This document shows, piece by piece, positions 33,578 to 42,179 of a stretch of 52,109 nucleotides of DNA (positions are counted from its first letter, which is position 1; the number at the start of each line of letters is the position of its first letter). The notes under the pieces were generated by a model. That model worked only from the letters and a program-made list of their open reading frames with translations, had not been told where the DNA came from and did not search any database. The DNA lies in contig NZ_PENW01000033.1 in assembly GCF_003144405.1 (NCBI RefSeq), forward strand, positions 1-52,109, read 5' to 3'. This stretch comes from Proteus cibi. GTDB lineage: Bacteria > Pseudomonadota > Gammaproteobacteria > Enterobacterales > Enterobacteriaceae. Both the position numbers and the translations under genes were made by a program.

Positions 33578-34402
33578 ATGCAAGCATTACAATCTATTAT
33601 TGATAACGCCTTCGAACATCGAGCTGATATCACTCCAAACAACGTTGAGCCTCATATTCGTGATGCCATTAATAACGTTATTGCACTGCTAGACAGCGGA
33701 AAACTGCGTGTCGCGGAAAAAATTGACGGTCAGTGGGTGACTCATCAATGGTTAAAAAAAGCGGTTCTACTCTCTTTTCGTATTAATCATAATCAAGTAA
33801 TAGATGGCAATGAAAGTCGCTATTTTGACAAAGTGCCGATGAAATTCGCTGATTATGACCAAGCACGTTTTGAGAAAGAAGGTTTTCGTGTTGTTCCGCC
33901 AGCAGCTGTTAGACAAGGAGCTTACATCGCTCGTAACACTGTTTTAATGCCATCTTATGTCAACATTGGTGCTTACGTCGATGAAGGTAGCATGGTTGAT
34001 ACATGGGCAACGGTAGGTTCATGCGCTCAGATCGGGAAAAATGTCCACCTCTCTGGTGGTGTGGGTATTGGCGGTGTTTTAGAACCACTACAAGCAAACC
34101 CAACCATTATTGAAGACAACTGCTTTATTGGTGCTCGCTCTGAAATTGTTGAAGGGGTCATTGTCGAAGAAGGCGCCGTGATTTCAATGGGCGTTTATAT
34201 TGGTCAAAGTACCAAGATTTATGACCGAGAAACAGGCGAAGTGCATTATGGTCGAGTCCCAGCAGGCTCTGTTGTTGTATCAGGCAATTTACCCTCTAAA
34301 GATGGAAGCTACAGCCTTTACTGTGCAGTGATCGTAAAAAAAGTTGACGCAAAAACGCGTGGAAAAGTAGGTATTAATGAATTGTTAAGAACTATCGACT
34401 AA
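33578..34402 (+). CDS. dapD: Tetrahydrodipicolinate N-succinyltransferase
   Basis: Fourth step of lysine and meso-diaminopimelate synthesis by the succinylase branch. The ATG at 33578 is chosen over the TTG one codon earlier; it gives 274 residues, as in E. coli, with AGGA 10 bases upstream. There is an N-terminal helical domain, then a left-handed beta-helix with hexapeptide repeats ([27 protein letters not shown]) and the C-terminal [22 protein letters not shown]. It is 34 bases after glnD, so probably cotranscribed with it. Confidence 0.97.
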   Translation: MQALQSIIDNAFEHRADITPNNVEPHIRDAINNVIALLDSGKLRVAEKIDGQWVTHQWLKKAVLLSFRINHNQVIDGNESRYFDKVPMKFADYDQARFEKEGFRVVPPAAVRQGAYIARNTVLMPSYVNIGAYVDEGSMVDTWATVGSCAQIGKNVHLSGGVGIGGVLEPLQANPTIIEDNCFIGARSEIVEGVIVEEGAVISMGVYIGQSTKIYDRETGEVHYGRVPAGSVVVSGNLPSKDGSYSLYCAVIVKKVDAKTRGKVGINELLRTID

Positions 34403-34472
34403 TATAAGAACAGCGGATAGAATTAATTCTGTTCGCTATTCTTTCACTCATCTTTCTATCAGGTGCCAATAT

Positions 34473-34859
34473 ATGTACGATAATTTAAAAAATTTAGGGA
34501 TCCCGCATCCTGAAGATATTGACCGCTATACTCTACGCCAAGAAGCTAATAACGATATTTTAAAAATCTATTTTCGCAAAGATAAAGGTGAATTTTTTGC
34601 AAAAAGCGTAAAATTTAAATATCCACGCCAACGTAAAACGATCGCTGATAGCCAATCAGGACAAGGTTTTAAAGAAGTCAATGAAATCAATACTAACTTA
34701 CGTTATGTTATTGAAGAATTAGATCAAATTTGTCAACAAGACCAAGTCGAAGTCGATTTAAAACACAAGATCCTAGACGACTTACGCCACCTTGAGCATG
34801 TTGTAGCGAATAAAATTGCTGAAATTGAAGCAGACTTAGAAAAACTGACTCGCCGTTAA
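34473..34859 (+). CDS. yaeH: YaeH family protein (DUF3461)
   Basis: 128 residues, the same length as E. coli YaeH and closely similar throughout ([25 protein letters not shown]-type segment, [10 protein letters not shown], ending [12 protein letters not shown]). No function is established. It has no signal peptide or membrane segment, is highly charged, and its C-terminal third is strongly helical and probably forms a coiled coil. It follows dapD in the conserved order. A bidirectional terminator follows. Confidence 0.93.
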   Translation: MYDNLKNLGIPHPEDIDRYTLRQEANNDILKIYFRKDKGEFFAKSVKFKYPRQRKTIADSQSGQGFKEVNEINTNLRYVIEELDQICQQDQVEVDLKHKILDDLRHLEHVVANKIAEIEADLEKLTRR

Positions 34860-34900
34860 TAACCACCCCTTTTTAGCTGTTATGTATGTCAGTTTTATAG

Positions 34901-34947
34901 AAAAGCACCGCTTACTTACTGTATAAAACAGAAATAAGCGGTGTTTT
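34901..34947. terminator. Bidirectional terminator between yaeH and yqcA
   Basis: AAAAGCACCGCTTA and TAAGCGGTGTTTT pair with one bulge, with an inner CTGT/ACAG helix (34901-34947). A-rich and T-rich flanks on both sides allow termination in both directions between these convergent genes. Confidence 0.8.
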
Positions 34948-35005
34948 AAATACAGAATAGAATTCATTATTTTATCAAACAATTAAATATTAAATTATTC
35001 TCTAA

Positions 35006-35449
35006 TTAATCTAATAGATTAACCCAGTTTTCAAGCCAATCAATTGCAAATACTTCTGGCTCCGCGACATCCATACCGTCTATTTTTAATATTTCGCCGA
35101 TACGTTTTGCTTGGTGTTCTTGTAACAACTCATCAAATTGCACTCCTGCGCCACAAAAAGAGTCATAACTACTATCACCTAAGGCAATCAAGCCATAACT
35201 TAGGTTTGGCTGATATCCAACATTATCACGTAATTCATGAAATAGCGGAGCAATGGTATCAGGTAAATCACCTTGTCCAGTACTTGACGTTATCACAAGC
35301 ACTGTTGAATATTTTTGCCAATCTGCGAGTGTACCGTCTTCATAAATATTGGCTTGATGTTTATGCTCAAGCAAAATACGCTGCGCTTCTTCAGCTACCG
35401 CCAATGCATTGCCATAAACAGTACCTACAAAAATGCCGATTTTAGCCAT
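35006..35449 (-). CDS. yqcA: Flavodoxin-like protein YqcA
   Basis: Short-chain FMN-binding flavodoxin of 147 residues, nearest to E. coli YqcA and related to MioC. The phosphate-binding loop is in GIFVGTVYGNALAVAEEA (5-22), the 50s loop in ITSSTGQGDLPD (near 55) and the 90s loop in GLIALGDSSYDSFCGAG (near 88-104). Its electron partners are not established. In E. coli it follows truC directly; here ptsG and an orphan gene separate the two, so it probably needs its own promoter or reads from the orphan. Confidence 0.92.
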   Translation of the reverse strand: MAKIGIFVGTVYGNALAVAEEAQRILLEHKHQANIYEDGTLADWQKYSTVLVITSSTGQGDLPDTIAPLFHELRDNVGYQPNLSYGLIALGDSSYDSFCGAGVQFDELLQEHQAKRIGEILKIDGMDVAEPEVFAIDWLENWVNLLD

Positions 35450-35543
35450 AATATTTTATCCAAATTATATTGTGAAAAAATCAAATAAGCTTAAATTTAA
35501 CATATAAGAATTCGGCTTTGTACTCAAAAAATTAAATTATCAA

Positions 35544-37070
35544 CTAATTAAAAAGAGAACGTTTAAAATTATCCCATTTTATATTTTCACCATATAAATA
35601 ACTTAATAATGTTCTTGGTGGTGTTTCAGATAATTTTGCCGTTACCATCGCAATAATTTCACTCTGTGAAAAAGTGTCATTCTGATTAATATCATAATGA
35701 CTAAGATAACGTGATATATCCTCAATTTTATTGAGATGTTCATTTAATGATTTCATTGCATCATTATGTTTTTTAGGGAATATAAATTTATATATCCTAG
35801 ATAAAATTCCCGATTCTTTTCTTTTTATACAATCAGATAATATTTTTTTACATTCATTCGTTTTTACTTCCATTGATGTAATCAAAGAGCAGGCACTGCC
35901 CTCTCCCTTTTTAATAAGAGAAGAATTAGCATTTATTATTTCATTTTTAAAGTTATTACAGCTATCAGAGAAAGGTTTTAACAATTCTATATCTATCTTT
36001 AAAGACCCCGTATTAGACTCTATCTTTTTTGTCATATTTACTAAATCAGTAACATCATCTTGTTTTAACACATCATCATTTATTTTTTTAATATAATTTT
36101 TGTAAAACAGATTAAGTTCCTCGGATGTTTTTTTAAACTCGTGATAACAATCTGCATAATCTTGTATAGATCTATTCTTATCTATTTCATCAAGTGCTGT
36201 ATAAATACGCTCAAATAATAGGTCACCATCTTTAATAGAATTAAAAATCTTATTGATATTATTAAACTTTATACATTTATTATAGTTATCTATTATATCA
36301 TGATATTTTTTAATGTTTTCATTAAGGAAATTAAACAGTATTTCAAATTCACTTTGTGCTATTTTACTCATCTCTTTACATTGTATTGAAGAAATTTCTT
36401 TCTTATCATGCTTTACAATTTGACTCTTTTTTTCGCTCTCATAAACATATTTATTACTGGCAGCTTCGCCATTACCCAGTTTAACGAGTACCATATCATG
36501 CTCTTTTGGCTTATATGGTAGATTACACCCTACATTTAATTCTATTATTTTATTTTTCAAATTACTGACTATTTCATTAATAGATTTAGTTTGAACTTTT
36601 GAAAAAAATGCACTATTAAAAAAAGAATTAATTATTGGATTTTTACTTTTATTAAAAATTGTATTTATTAAATCTTTAGAATTTGTTTCTGAAATTAAAC
36701 TAGAAATAAATTTTTTCGCACTATTTAATGAATGGATATTGACGACTTGTTTAAGTTGGTTATTTGTATCTCTTAAAAATAAGTCTTTGTGATTATTATT
36801 AGCCTTATTAACCTTATCTAATCGCTTAAGATTACTATCTATATAATTATTAATAGTTAATGTTAATTCATTTTCTATTTTAGTAAAAATAGACTTATCA
36901 ATATAAATTTTCGTTCCTGATCTTTTGTCTTTTTCAGTAAAAATAAAGAAATCATCGAAAGATAGCGAATTAGAGCAGTTAACAATTTTCGAAGATAATA
37001 AAAAATATATATTTTCTTTTTTATCATTTGGAGATAAAACATTGGCTAAATTTTTGAAGTGGATTTCCAT
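35544..37070 (-). CDS. A+T-rich orphan protein of unknown function, possibly iron-regulated
   Basis: I do not recognise this gene. From ATG at 37070 (TAGGA nine bases upstream; an alternative GTG at 37088 contains that ribosome-binding site inside the frame) it encodes 508 residues rich in Asn, Lys, Ile and Ser. It has no signal peptide, no convincing membrane helix, and long helical, coiled-coil-like stretches (about 225-390). A conserved-looking island, GCNLPYKPKEHDMVLVKLGNG, lies near 180-200, and a basic hydrophobic patch ILSRIYKFIFPKKH lies near 425. A sample at 36781-36840 is 27% G+C against 48% in ptsG next door, which suggests acquired DNA. It sits alone between ptsG and yqcA, with a Fur-box-like palindrome at the presumed promoter. 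The size and composition recall secreted effectors or toxins, but no catalytic motif is visible. Confidence 0.75.
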   Translation of the reverse strand: MEIHFKNLANVLSPNDKKENIYFLLSSKIVNCSNSLSFDDFFIFTEKDKRSGTKIYIDKSIFTKIENELTLTINNYIDSNLKRLDKVNKANNNHKDLFLRDTNNQLKQVVNIHSLNSAKKFISSLISETNSKDLINTIFNKSKNPIINSFFNSAFFSKVQTKSINEIVSNLKNKIIELNVGCNLPYKPKEHDMVLVKLGNGEAASNKYVYESEKKSQIVKHDKKEISSIQCKEMSKIAQSEFEILFNFLNENIKKYHDIIDNYNKCIKFNNINKIFNSIKDGDLLFERIYTALDEIDKNRSIQDYADCYHEFKKTSEELNLFYKNYIKKINDDVLKQDDVTDLVNMTKKIESNTGSLKIDIELLKPFSDSCNNFKNEIINANSSLIKKGEGSACSLITSMEVKTNECKKILSDCIKRKESGILSRIYKFIFPKKHNDAMKSLNEHLNKIEDISRYLSHYDINQNDTFSQSEIIAMVTAKLSETPPRTLLSYLYGENIKWDNFKRSLFN

Positions 37071-37102
37071 TTTTATATTTCCTATCACTTAAAATGATAG
37101 AA

Positions 37103-37132
37103 ATAATACGATTTAATAAATGATAATCATTT
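37103..37132 (-). promoter_or_regulatory. Putative Fur box and promoter of the orphan gene
   Basis: AAATGAT-A-ATCATTT (37118-37132) is a perfect 7-1-7 palindrome whose inner 13 bases AATGATAATCATT match the core of the classic 19-base Fur consensus exactly; 13 of 19 positions match overall. A -10-like TATTAT lies at 37103-37108 on the minus strand, so the palindrome covers the -35 region. This predicts repression by Fur with iron. The A+T richness makes chance matches easier, so confidence is moderate. Confidence 0.5.
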
Positions 37133-37166
37133 CAAAAAAGAATTTTATTTACTGAAATTATAATAT

Positions 37167-37206
37167 AAAAAAACACGCTCAATAGTAAATTTGAGCGTGT
37201 TTTTTT
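37167..37206. terminator. ptsG terminator
   Basis: AAACACGCTCAA (37171-37182) and TTGAGCGTGTTT (37191-37202) pair perfectly, extended by A and T tracts on both sides. It lies 24 bases after the ptsG stop and separates ptsG transcription from the orphan gene. Confidence 0.92.
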
Positions 37207-37225
37207 AATTAACAGACACTATTCA

Positions 37226-38671
37226 TTACTCATTTGAACCTAAAGACCGAATATATTCATCCATTTCGGTTTTTAAGTTATCTGATTTAGGGCCAAAAAT
37301 TGCTTGAATACCCGAGCCAACGACCACAACCCCTGCGGCACCGAGTCTTTTCAACTCATCACGATCGACTTTTTCAATTTCTTTAACACCAATACGTAAA
37401 CGAGTAATACAAGCATCTAAACTACTAATATTGTCTTTACCACCAAACGCAGCGACTAAAGATTGTCCCATCGCACTTTTATCAGCTTGTTTTGCATTTT
37501 TATCTTCCACTTCTCGACCTGGGGTTTTCAGGTTTAGTTTGACGATTAAGAAACGGAAAATAGAGTAATAAGTTATCGCATAAAGTATGCCAATAATTGG
37601 GAATAGATACAGTTTACTGCTATTGCCACTCAATACGATAAAGTCAATTAAACCATGAGAGAAACTCGTACCATCACGCATACCTAACAAGATACAAATA
37701 ACAAATGCTAAGCCCGCTAAAATGGCGTGAATAACATAAAGAATGGGTGCGACGAACATAAATGAGAATTCGATAGGTTCAGTGATCCCTGTTAAGAAGG
37801 CAGTTAATGCCGCAGAAATCATGATACCCCCCACTTTTACACGATTCTCAGGACGTGCTGAATGCCATATCGCAATAGCCGCCGCTGGCAAACCAAACAT
37901 CTTAAATAAAAAGCCACCTGACAACATACCCGCAGTAGGGTCTCCCGCCATATAGCGAGGAATATCACCATGGAATACTTGTCCTGCACTATTTACATAT
38001 TCACCCACTTGCATTTGGAACGGTACATTCCAGATATGGTGTAAACCAAATGGCACTAATGCACGCTCTACAACACCATAAATACCAAAAGCGACGGCAG
38101 GATTTTGATACGCAGCCCACTCAGAAAAACGTTGGATAGCGGTACCAATAGGAGGCCAAATAAAGGCTAAGATAATCCCAACAAAAATAGCGATTAAACC
38201 TGAAATAATAGGCACAAAACGTTTTCCTGCGAAAAAGCCTAAATATTCAGGTAATTTAATTCGATAAAAACGGTTAAACATAGAGGCAGCAATAATACCA
38301 GCAATGATCCCTCCCAATACTCCTGTATCGGTAAGGTGTTGAGTCTCAATTTCAGCTGGTGTTAAACCTAAAACCCAAGGAGCAACCACAATCATGGTTT
38401 TAGACATAATGCCATAAGCCACAACAGAGGCCAGTGCTGATACCCCGTCATTATTGGTAAAACCTAACGCAACACCAATGGCAAAAATAAGTGGCATATT
38501 AGAGAAAACCGAACCACCAGCCTCTGCCATAACTTGAGAAACAGAAGATGGGATCCATGAAAGATCCGCGGAACCAACCCCTAATAAAATACCGGCAACT
38601 GGCAGTACAGATACCGGTAACATCAAGGACTTTCCGATTTTTTGTAAAACAACAAATAGGTTTTTAAACAT
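37226..38671 (-). CDS. ptsG: Glucose-specific PTS enzyme IICB
   Basis: Imports and phosphorylates glucose through the phosphotransferase system. 481 residues from ATG at 38671, with GGGAG eight bases upstream. The EIIC domain (to about 380) has the first helix [25 protein letters not shown] and the substrate region [12 protein letters not shown]. The EIIB domain has the phosphorylated cysteine in LDACITRLR near 420 and ends [12 protein letters not shown]. The sequence follows E. coli PtsG closely and the LKTPGRE linker is intact; it is not NagE or MalX. There is no EIIA domain, so EIIA-Glc (Crr) supplies it. In E. coli ptsG lies elsewhere on the chromosome; here it interrupts yqcA-truC. Confidence 0.96.
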   Translation of the reverse strand: MFKNLFVVLQKIGKSLMLPVSVLPVAGILLGVGSADLSWIPSSVSQVMAEAGGSVFSNMPLIFAIGVALGFTNNDGVSALASVVAYGIMSKTMIVVAPWVLGLTPAEIETQHLTDTGVLGGIIAGIIAASMFNRFYRIKLPEYLGFFAGKRFVPIISGLIAIFVGIILAFIWPPIGTAIQRFSEWAAYQNPAVAFGIYGVVERALVPFGLHHIWNVPFQMQVGEYVNSAGQVFHGDIPRYMAGDPTAGMLSGGFLFKMFGLPAAAIAIWHSARPENRVKVGGIMISAALTAFLTGITEPIEFSFMFVAPILYVIHAILAGLAFVICILLGMRDGTSFSHGLIDFIVLSGNSSKLYLFPIIGILYAITYYSIFRFLIVKLNLKTPGREVEDKNAKQADKSAMGQSLVAAFGGKDNISSLDACITRLRIGVKEIEKVDRDELKRLGAAGVVVVGSGIQAIFGPKSDNLKTEMDEYIRSLGSNE

Positions 38672-38679
38672 CAAGCAGA

Positions 38680-38700
38680 CTCCCGGAATGTGGGTTTTTA
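38680..38700 (-). promoter_or_regulatory. Possible SgrS-type small RNA target in the ptsG leader
   Basis: The minus-strand leader reads AAAAACCCACATTCCGGGAG just before the start codon. E. coli ptsG has A-rich sequence, then CCCATACTCAGGAGC, at the place where the small RNA SgrS pairs over the ribosome-binding site. The layout is alike but base identity is limited. No SgrS gene is visible in this window, so this is only a suggestion. Confidence 0.3.
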
Positions 38701-38771
38701 TATGTTGTAAGTTTTTATTTGTTTAAAGTAGCGTGGGTTTTATTTCATAAACTTATCTAATGATAAGCCTT

Positions 38772-38796
38772 ATTTATTTTACATCATAAAATAAAT
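38772..38796 (-). promoter_or_regulatory. Mlc-type operator upstream of ptsG
   Basis: A perfect 10-bp inverted repeat, ATTTATTTTA and TAAAATAAAT, separated by CATCA. It contains the TTATTTTA...TAAAATAA arrangement typical of operators for Mlc and its relative NagC. Mlc represses ptsG in E. coli and is sequestered by unphosphorylated PtsG when glucose is present. It lies about 100 bases upstream of the ptsG start codon, a normal operator position. Confidence 0.7.
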
Positions 38797-38973
38797 CGCT
38801 TAATGAATACATGATAGCTGTCACGTTTCAAACATGTGATCAGATCAATTAATAGAATTATATATTTTACAAATAGTTAAAATAGATTATAAATTTGCGC
38901 AAACCATTAAGACTTAAGTAAAAAAGCCTTAATAGTCACGCTGAGTAAGTAATATTTGAAATTAAGAAAAGAA

Positions 38974-39738
38974 TTAAAAATGATGAGCTAAATCTTCACC
39001 ATACTGCTCTAATTCAGGTCTTAACCCACGCCAACCAAATTGATTAATTAGGTGTTGCCAAGGCAGATCCCATTTAGCCGTTAAGTTAAGTGGTTGCAAT
39101 GTGATTGGATGAATTAAGTTTAGATGGCTTGCATGTAACATCAAGCGATGAGATTGAAAATGATTTACAACACCACGGTTTTGGCGTAAATCACCATGAG
39201 CAGTATCACCAATAATTGGGTGTCGAATATGAGACATATGCCGACGTAATTGATGCTTGCGCCCCGTTTCAGGACGTAGCTCTAATAAACTAAATCGAGA
39301 TGTAGGATAGCGCCCAATCGCAACCTCTTTTTCAACAATACCTAACGGCTGGCAGTGCGTCACGCAATCTTGAACTTTCGGAGGTTGAGTTGCAAATTTG
39401 TCTGCAATTTTGTCGAGTTCCTCGACTAAAGGGCTATCAATAACAGATGCTTCTTCAACGTATCCTCGAACAACAGCATGATAAATTTTTTCTGTTTTAT
39501 GTTGTTCAAAACATTGAGATAGCGCCCTAGCAACATCAGAAGAAAGTGCCATTAATAGAACACCTGATGTAGGTCTATCTAGACGATGCACCGGAAAAAC
39601 ATGTTGTCCGATTTGATCTCTTAGAGTCTGCATTACAAACACTGTTTCATGCCTGTCTAACCAACTGCGGTGAACAAGCCAACCCGCAGGTTTATTCACC
39701 GCAACAAGATGCTCATCTTGATAAATAATATCTAGCAT
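38974..39738 (-). CDS. truC: tRNA pseudouridine(65) synthase
   Basis: RluA-family enzyme that makes pseudouridine at position 65 of tRNA-Ile1 and tRNA-Asp. 254 residues. The catalytic aspartate is Asp54 in HRLDRPTSG (51-59). The family motif ETGRKHQLRRHM is near 177 and RLMLHA near 218. No S4 domain is present, as expected for TruC. It follows yqcC with an 8-base gap, forming the same pair as in E. coli. Confidence 0.95.
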   Translation of the reverse strand: MLDIIYQDEHLVAVNKPAGWLVHRSWLDRHETVFVMQTLRDQIGQHVFPVHRLDRPTSGVLLMALSSDVARALSQCFEQHKTEKIYHAVVRGYVEEASVIDSPLVEELDKIADKFATQPPKVQDCVTHCQPLGIVEKEVAIGRYPTSRFSLLELRPETGRKHQLRRHMSHIRHPIIGDTAHGDLRQNRGVVNHFQSHRLMLHASHLNLIHPITLQPLNLTAKWDLPWQHLINQFGWRGLRPELEQYGEDLAHHF

Positions 39739-39746
39739 TATCGACC

Positions 39747-40073
39747 TTATGATTTAAACATTGCGTCAAGTTCACGCAAATGATTGAGTAAATCAGTAAC
39801 ATCTCGACTCTTATCGTCTTTAAATGCTTCTTCGTAATAAGGTGCGATTGCAAATGTATTCGGTAATGGCATCTCGTTTTCAATCATCGATGACAATCGC
39901 GGAATTAATACCCACTGTAACCATTCATGAGCACTCATTGTATCAATACAGAAAGGCTCAACACTTTCAAATGCTTGTTCAGTAGGAGATTCTAATTGCC
40001 ATAGCGCAATGTTCTTCATCTCTTCTTCAATCAAGAGCAATTTCGCTAAAATGCGTTGTTCTAGTGTCATCAT
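39747..40073 (-). CDS. yqcC: YqcC family protein (DUF446)
   Basis: 108 residues, a small acidic helical protein matching E. coli YqcC in size and position directly before truC. The family signature EPFCIDTMSAHEWLQWVLIPR is at about 39-59. The function is not established; there is no signal peptide or membrane segment. The start lies about 70 bases downstream of the csrB terminator, so it is expressed independently of csrB. Confidence 0.92.
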   Translation of the reverse strand: MMTLEQRILAKLLLIEEEMKNIALWQLESPTEQAFESVEPFCIDTMSAHEWLQWVLIPRLSSMIENEMPLPNTFAIAPYYEEAFKDDKSRDVTDLLNHLRELDAMFKS

Positions 40074-40137
40074 TTATCCCTTATATCAAACTTACGAATA
40101 AGGATAACATTGGGATGGAATAGCAGAAAACAAATAA

Positions 40138-40330
40138 AAAAATAAAAGGAGCCGAAACTCCTTTTAGACAAGAAAAATAGTTGTCTGTACAACACGTGCA
40201 TCCAAGCAAGACCGTTTTTATCTATCCCTGTGATTAAGTCCATATTCACATTAATGGAAATATCCTATTTCCTGTGTCCTTGATTACTCTACATTTTATC
40301 GGTCACCAAACAGTCCCTTATTTGGTGGAC
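40138..40330 (-). ncRNA. csrB: CsrA-sequestering small RNA CsrB, short form
   Basis: It occupies the syd-yqcC gap, where E. coli csrB lies. The minus-strand transcript, read from about 40330, has eight GGA triplets, several presented in hairpin loops: ACCAAA...GGGA...TTTGGT, GGAAAT-AGGAT-ATTTCC, GTGA...TGGA...TCAC and GC-TTGGAT-GC. It ends in a terminator (stem 40144-40165, loop CCGAAA region, T-tract to about 40138). CsrA binds GGA in loops, so this RNA would titrate CsrA. At about 190 bases it is roughly half the E. coli length. The 5' end is a guess from a weak -10 (CATTCT, 40333-40338 on the minus strand). Synteny, loop GGA motifs and the upstream UvrY-type box together make the call good. 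Confidence 0.8.
40144..40165 (-). terminator. csrB terminator
   Basis: AAAAGGAG (40144-40151) and CTCCTTTT (40158-40165), loop TTTCGG on the minus strand, followed by ATTTTTTTATTT. Confidence 0.88.
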
Positions 40331-40494
40331 GTAGAATGCCAATAATTGATTAGTTAAACAACCCACAAAAGAAAAACAATTAAAGAGCTATAACTATAAA
40401 CAAAAACAATAAGTTAATAACTTATTGTTCTCCTTAAATAAACCAATCATCTTTTTATCAATGACGTTTTTTGATAAAAAAACACACGCTTTTT

Positions 40495-40512
40495 TGTAAG
40501 ATATATCTCACA
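40495..40512 (-). promoter_or_regulatory. UvrY (GacA-type) binding box upstream of csrB
   Basis: The minus strand reads TGTGAGATATATCTTACA. The E. coli csrB site bound by UvrY, as I remember it, is TGTGAGAGATCTCTTACA; 16 of 18 bases agree and the palindromic form is kept. It lies about 165 bases upstream of the inferred csrB start, the same distant position as in E. coli. This predicts BarA/UvrY control of csrB. Confidence 0.8.
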
Positions 40513-40535
40513 AAAAAAAGGGGATATAGATTACG

Positions 40536-41087
40536 TTACTCATTATATACAGCGACTAATTCTGATAGAAAGAGAGATAAATTTTCAGCTAAAACGTCTC
40601 TTTTCTTTTTGCCGAAAGTTTCAAGAATGACTTCACCAGAAACATTACACACAGAAATTATTTCATTTTCTGAATCTGTGGTACCAATAAACAATGTGGG
40701 TGTAAGTTTTAAACGCTTTTGAGTGACCAAATGCCCAATAATGTTTTCTTGTAAGCGAATAAAATCCTCTTCACTCCACACTTGGATCAAGCTGAAATCT
40801 ATCTCTCTAAACCGGACCTGCATATCACCAGCATACTGAGTGGTAAAGTAATCGTGCAATTCAGGACGAATAATAATCCCCATCGCTTTTTCCACTTTTT
40901 CTAGTTTATCTGTTCCTACAAAAGGTTGCGGTAACCAATAAACAACTTCATCGCCTGTTCTTGATATACAAAGAGAAGGAACACCATAAAGATCTTCACT
41001 TGCAGGAGGTAAGCCTGATTTTTCTTGCCACAAATCAACATACTTTTGCGTAAAGGCTTTTAATTCTGAGGAGATGTTTTCAGTCAT
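40536..41087 (-). CDS. syd: SecY-interacting protein Syd
   Basis: Peripheral membrane protein that binds SecY and is thought to check translocon quality. 183 residues (E. coli 181). The central family segment is VQENIIGHLVTQKRLKL-like (here LQENIIGHLVTQKRLKLTPTLFIG, near 126-148), with the acidic surface and a conserved YWLPQPF near 50. The 3' side leads into the csrB regulatory region. It is divergent from queF across 156 bases. Confidence 0.95.
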   Translation of the reverse strand: MTENISSELKAFTQKYVDLWQEKSGLPPASEDLYGVPSLCISRTGDEVVYWLPQPFVGTDKLEKVEKAMGIIIRPELHDYFTTQYAGDMQVRFREIDFSLIQVWSEEDFIRLQENIIGHLVTQKRLKLTPTLFIGTTDSENEIISVCNVSGEVILETFGKKKRDVLAENLSLFLSELVAVYNE

Positions 41088-41197
41088 GATTATCTGTTTT
41101 ATCTATTTAAATAAGAATTTCCTTTATGTTACCTGATTATGTCACTAATTCAGAGCATCAAAAATAAAGCATTCATATACTATTGATGTTTCAATAG

Positions 41198-41203
41198 TAT
41201 AAT
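41198..41203 (+). promoter_or_regulatory. Possible queF -10 element
   Basis: A consensus TATAAT lies 41 bases before the queF start codon. The best -35 at a 17-base spacing (ATATAC) is poor, so the assignment is tentative. No preQ1-riboswitch-like structure was recognised in the leader. Confidence 0.4.
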
Positions 41204-41243
41204 TAACCTTCTTTTATTTTCAGCTAAAGTTAGGATGTAAATT

Positions 41244-42089
41244 ATGTCTTTATATCAAGGTGATCAATCTCTTGAAGCATTATCTCTGGGCAAAGAGACT
41301 CAATATCATGATCAATATGATGCCGGATTATTGCAAGGTGTACCACGTAGCCTAAATCGAGATTCACTCTCTTTAACTGCTGAAAATTTACCTTTTCATG
41401 GTGGTGATATTTGGACTATGTATGAGCTCTCATGGCTTAATAGCAAAGGCTTACCACAAGTTGCTATTGGTCATGTTGAATTAGATGCAACCACTGAAAA
41501 TCTTATTGAATCTAAAAGTTTTAAATTATATCTCAACAGTTTTAATCAAACTCGTTTTGAAAGTTGGGATATCGTCGAAAAAACCTTACTTAAAGATTTA
41601 ACGGCTTGTGCTAAAGGCAAAGTTAATCTAACCATTTATCCACTTTCGCATTTTACATCACAACCTATTGTCGATTTTGCTGGAGAGTGTATTGATGAAC
41701 AAGATATTGAAATTGATAATTATCAGTTTGATGTGCAATGGTTAAACGAATCGACAACCGATACTCTGGTTGAAGAAACCCTTGTCAGTCATCTGTTAAA
41801 ATCAAATTGCCTTATCACTCATCAACCAGATTGGGGTTCAATCGCTATTCAATATAAGGGTAAAAAGATTGATCGTGAAAAACTACTACGCTATTTAGTT
41901 TCATTTAGACAACACAATGAATTTCATGAACAGTGTGTTGAGCGAATTTTCCACGATATCATGCAATTATGTAAGCCAGAGACATTAACTGTTTATGCCA
42001 GATATACGCGACGCGGTGGATTAGACATCAATCCTTGGCGTAGTAATTGTGAGTTTGTTCCAGAAATTAGTCGATTAGCCAGACAATAA
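41244..42089 (+). CDS. queF: NADPH-dependent 7-cyano-7-deazaguanine reductase
   Basis: Reduces preQ0 to preQ1 in queuosine tRNA synthesis. 281 residues of the long YqcD-like form with two tunnelling-fold halves. The catalytic residues are Cys189 (KSNC, thioimide nucleophile) and Asp196 (QPDWGS). The NADPH and substrate region [15 protein letters not shown] is at about 227-241. The first of three rightward genes, queF-ppnN-xni. Confidence 0.96.
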   Translation: MSLYQGDQSLEALSLGKETQYHDQYDAGLLQGVPRSLNRDSLSLTAENLPFHGGDIWTMYELSWLNSKGLPQVAIGHVELDATTENLIESKSFKLYLNSFNQTRFESWDIVEKTLLKDLTACAKGKVNLTIYPLSHFTSQPIVDFAGECIDEQDIEIDNYQFDVQWLNESTTDTLVEETLVSHLLKSNCLITHQPDWGSIAIQYKGKKIDREKLLRYLVSFRQHNEFHEQCVERIFHDIMQLCKPETLTVYARYTRRGGLDINPWRSNCEFVPEISRLARQ

Positions 42090-42179
42090 CGGAATAATGC
42101 CTGTATGTTAATATGATCTGTGTTATACCAAGATCAGTTGCACTTCAGTTTGTTATTTCAGGAGAAAAAGGAGTCCTAC

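Noticed and set aside
35544-37070. Orphan gene as a SopB/IpgD-like inositol phosphatase effector
   Set aside because: No C-x5-R phosphatase signature and no recognisable similarity in order of segments.
38810-38850. Possible CRP site upstream of ptsG (TGTGATCAGATCAA on the plus strand)
   Set aside because: Only one half-site fits well and the spacing between halves is one base short of the consensus, so it is not listed as a feature.
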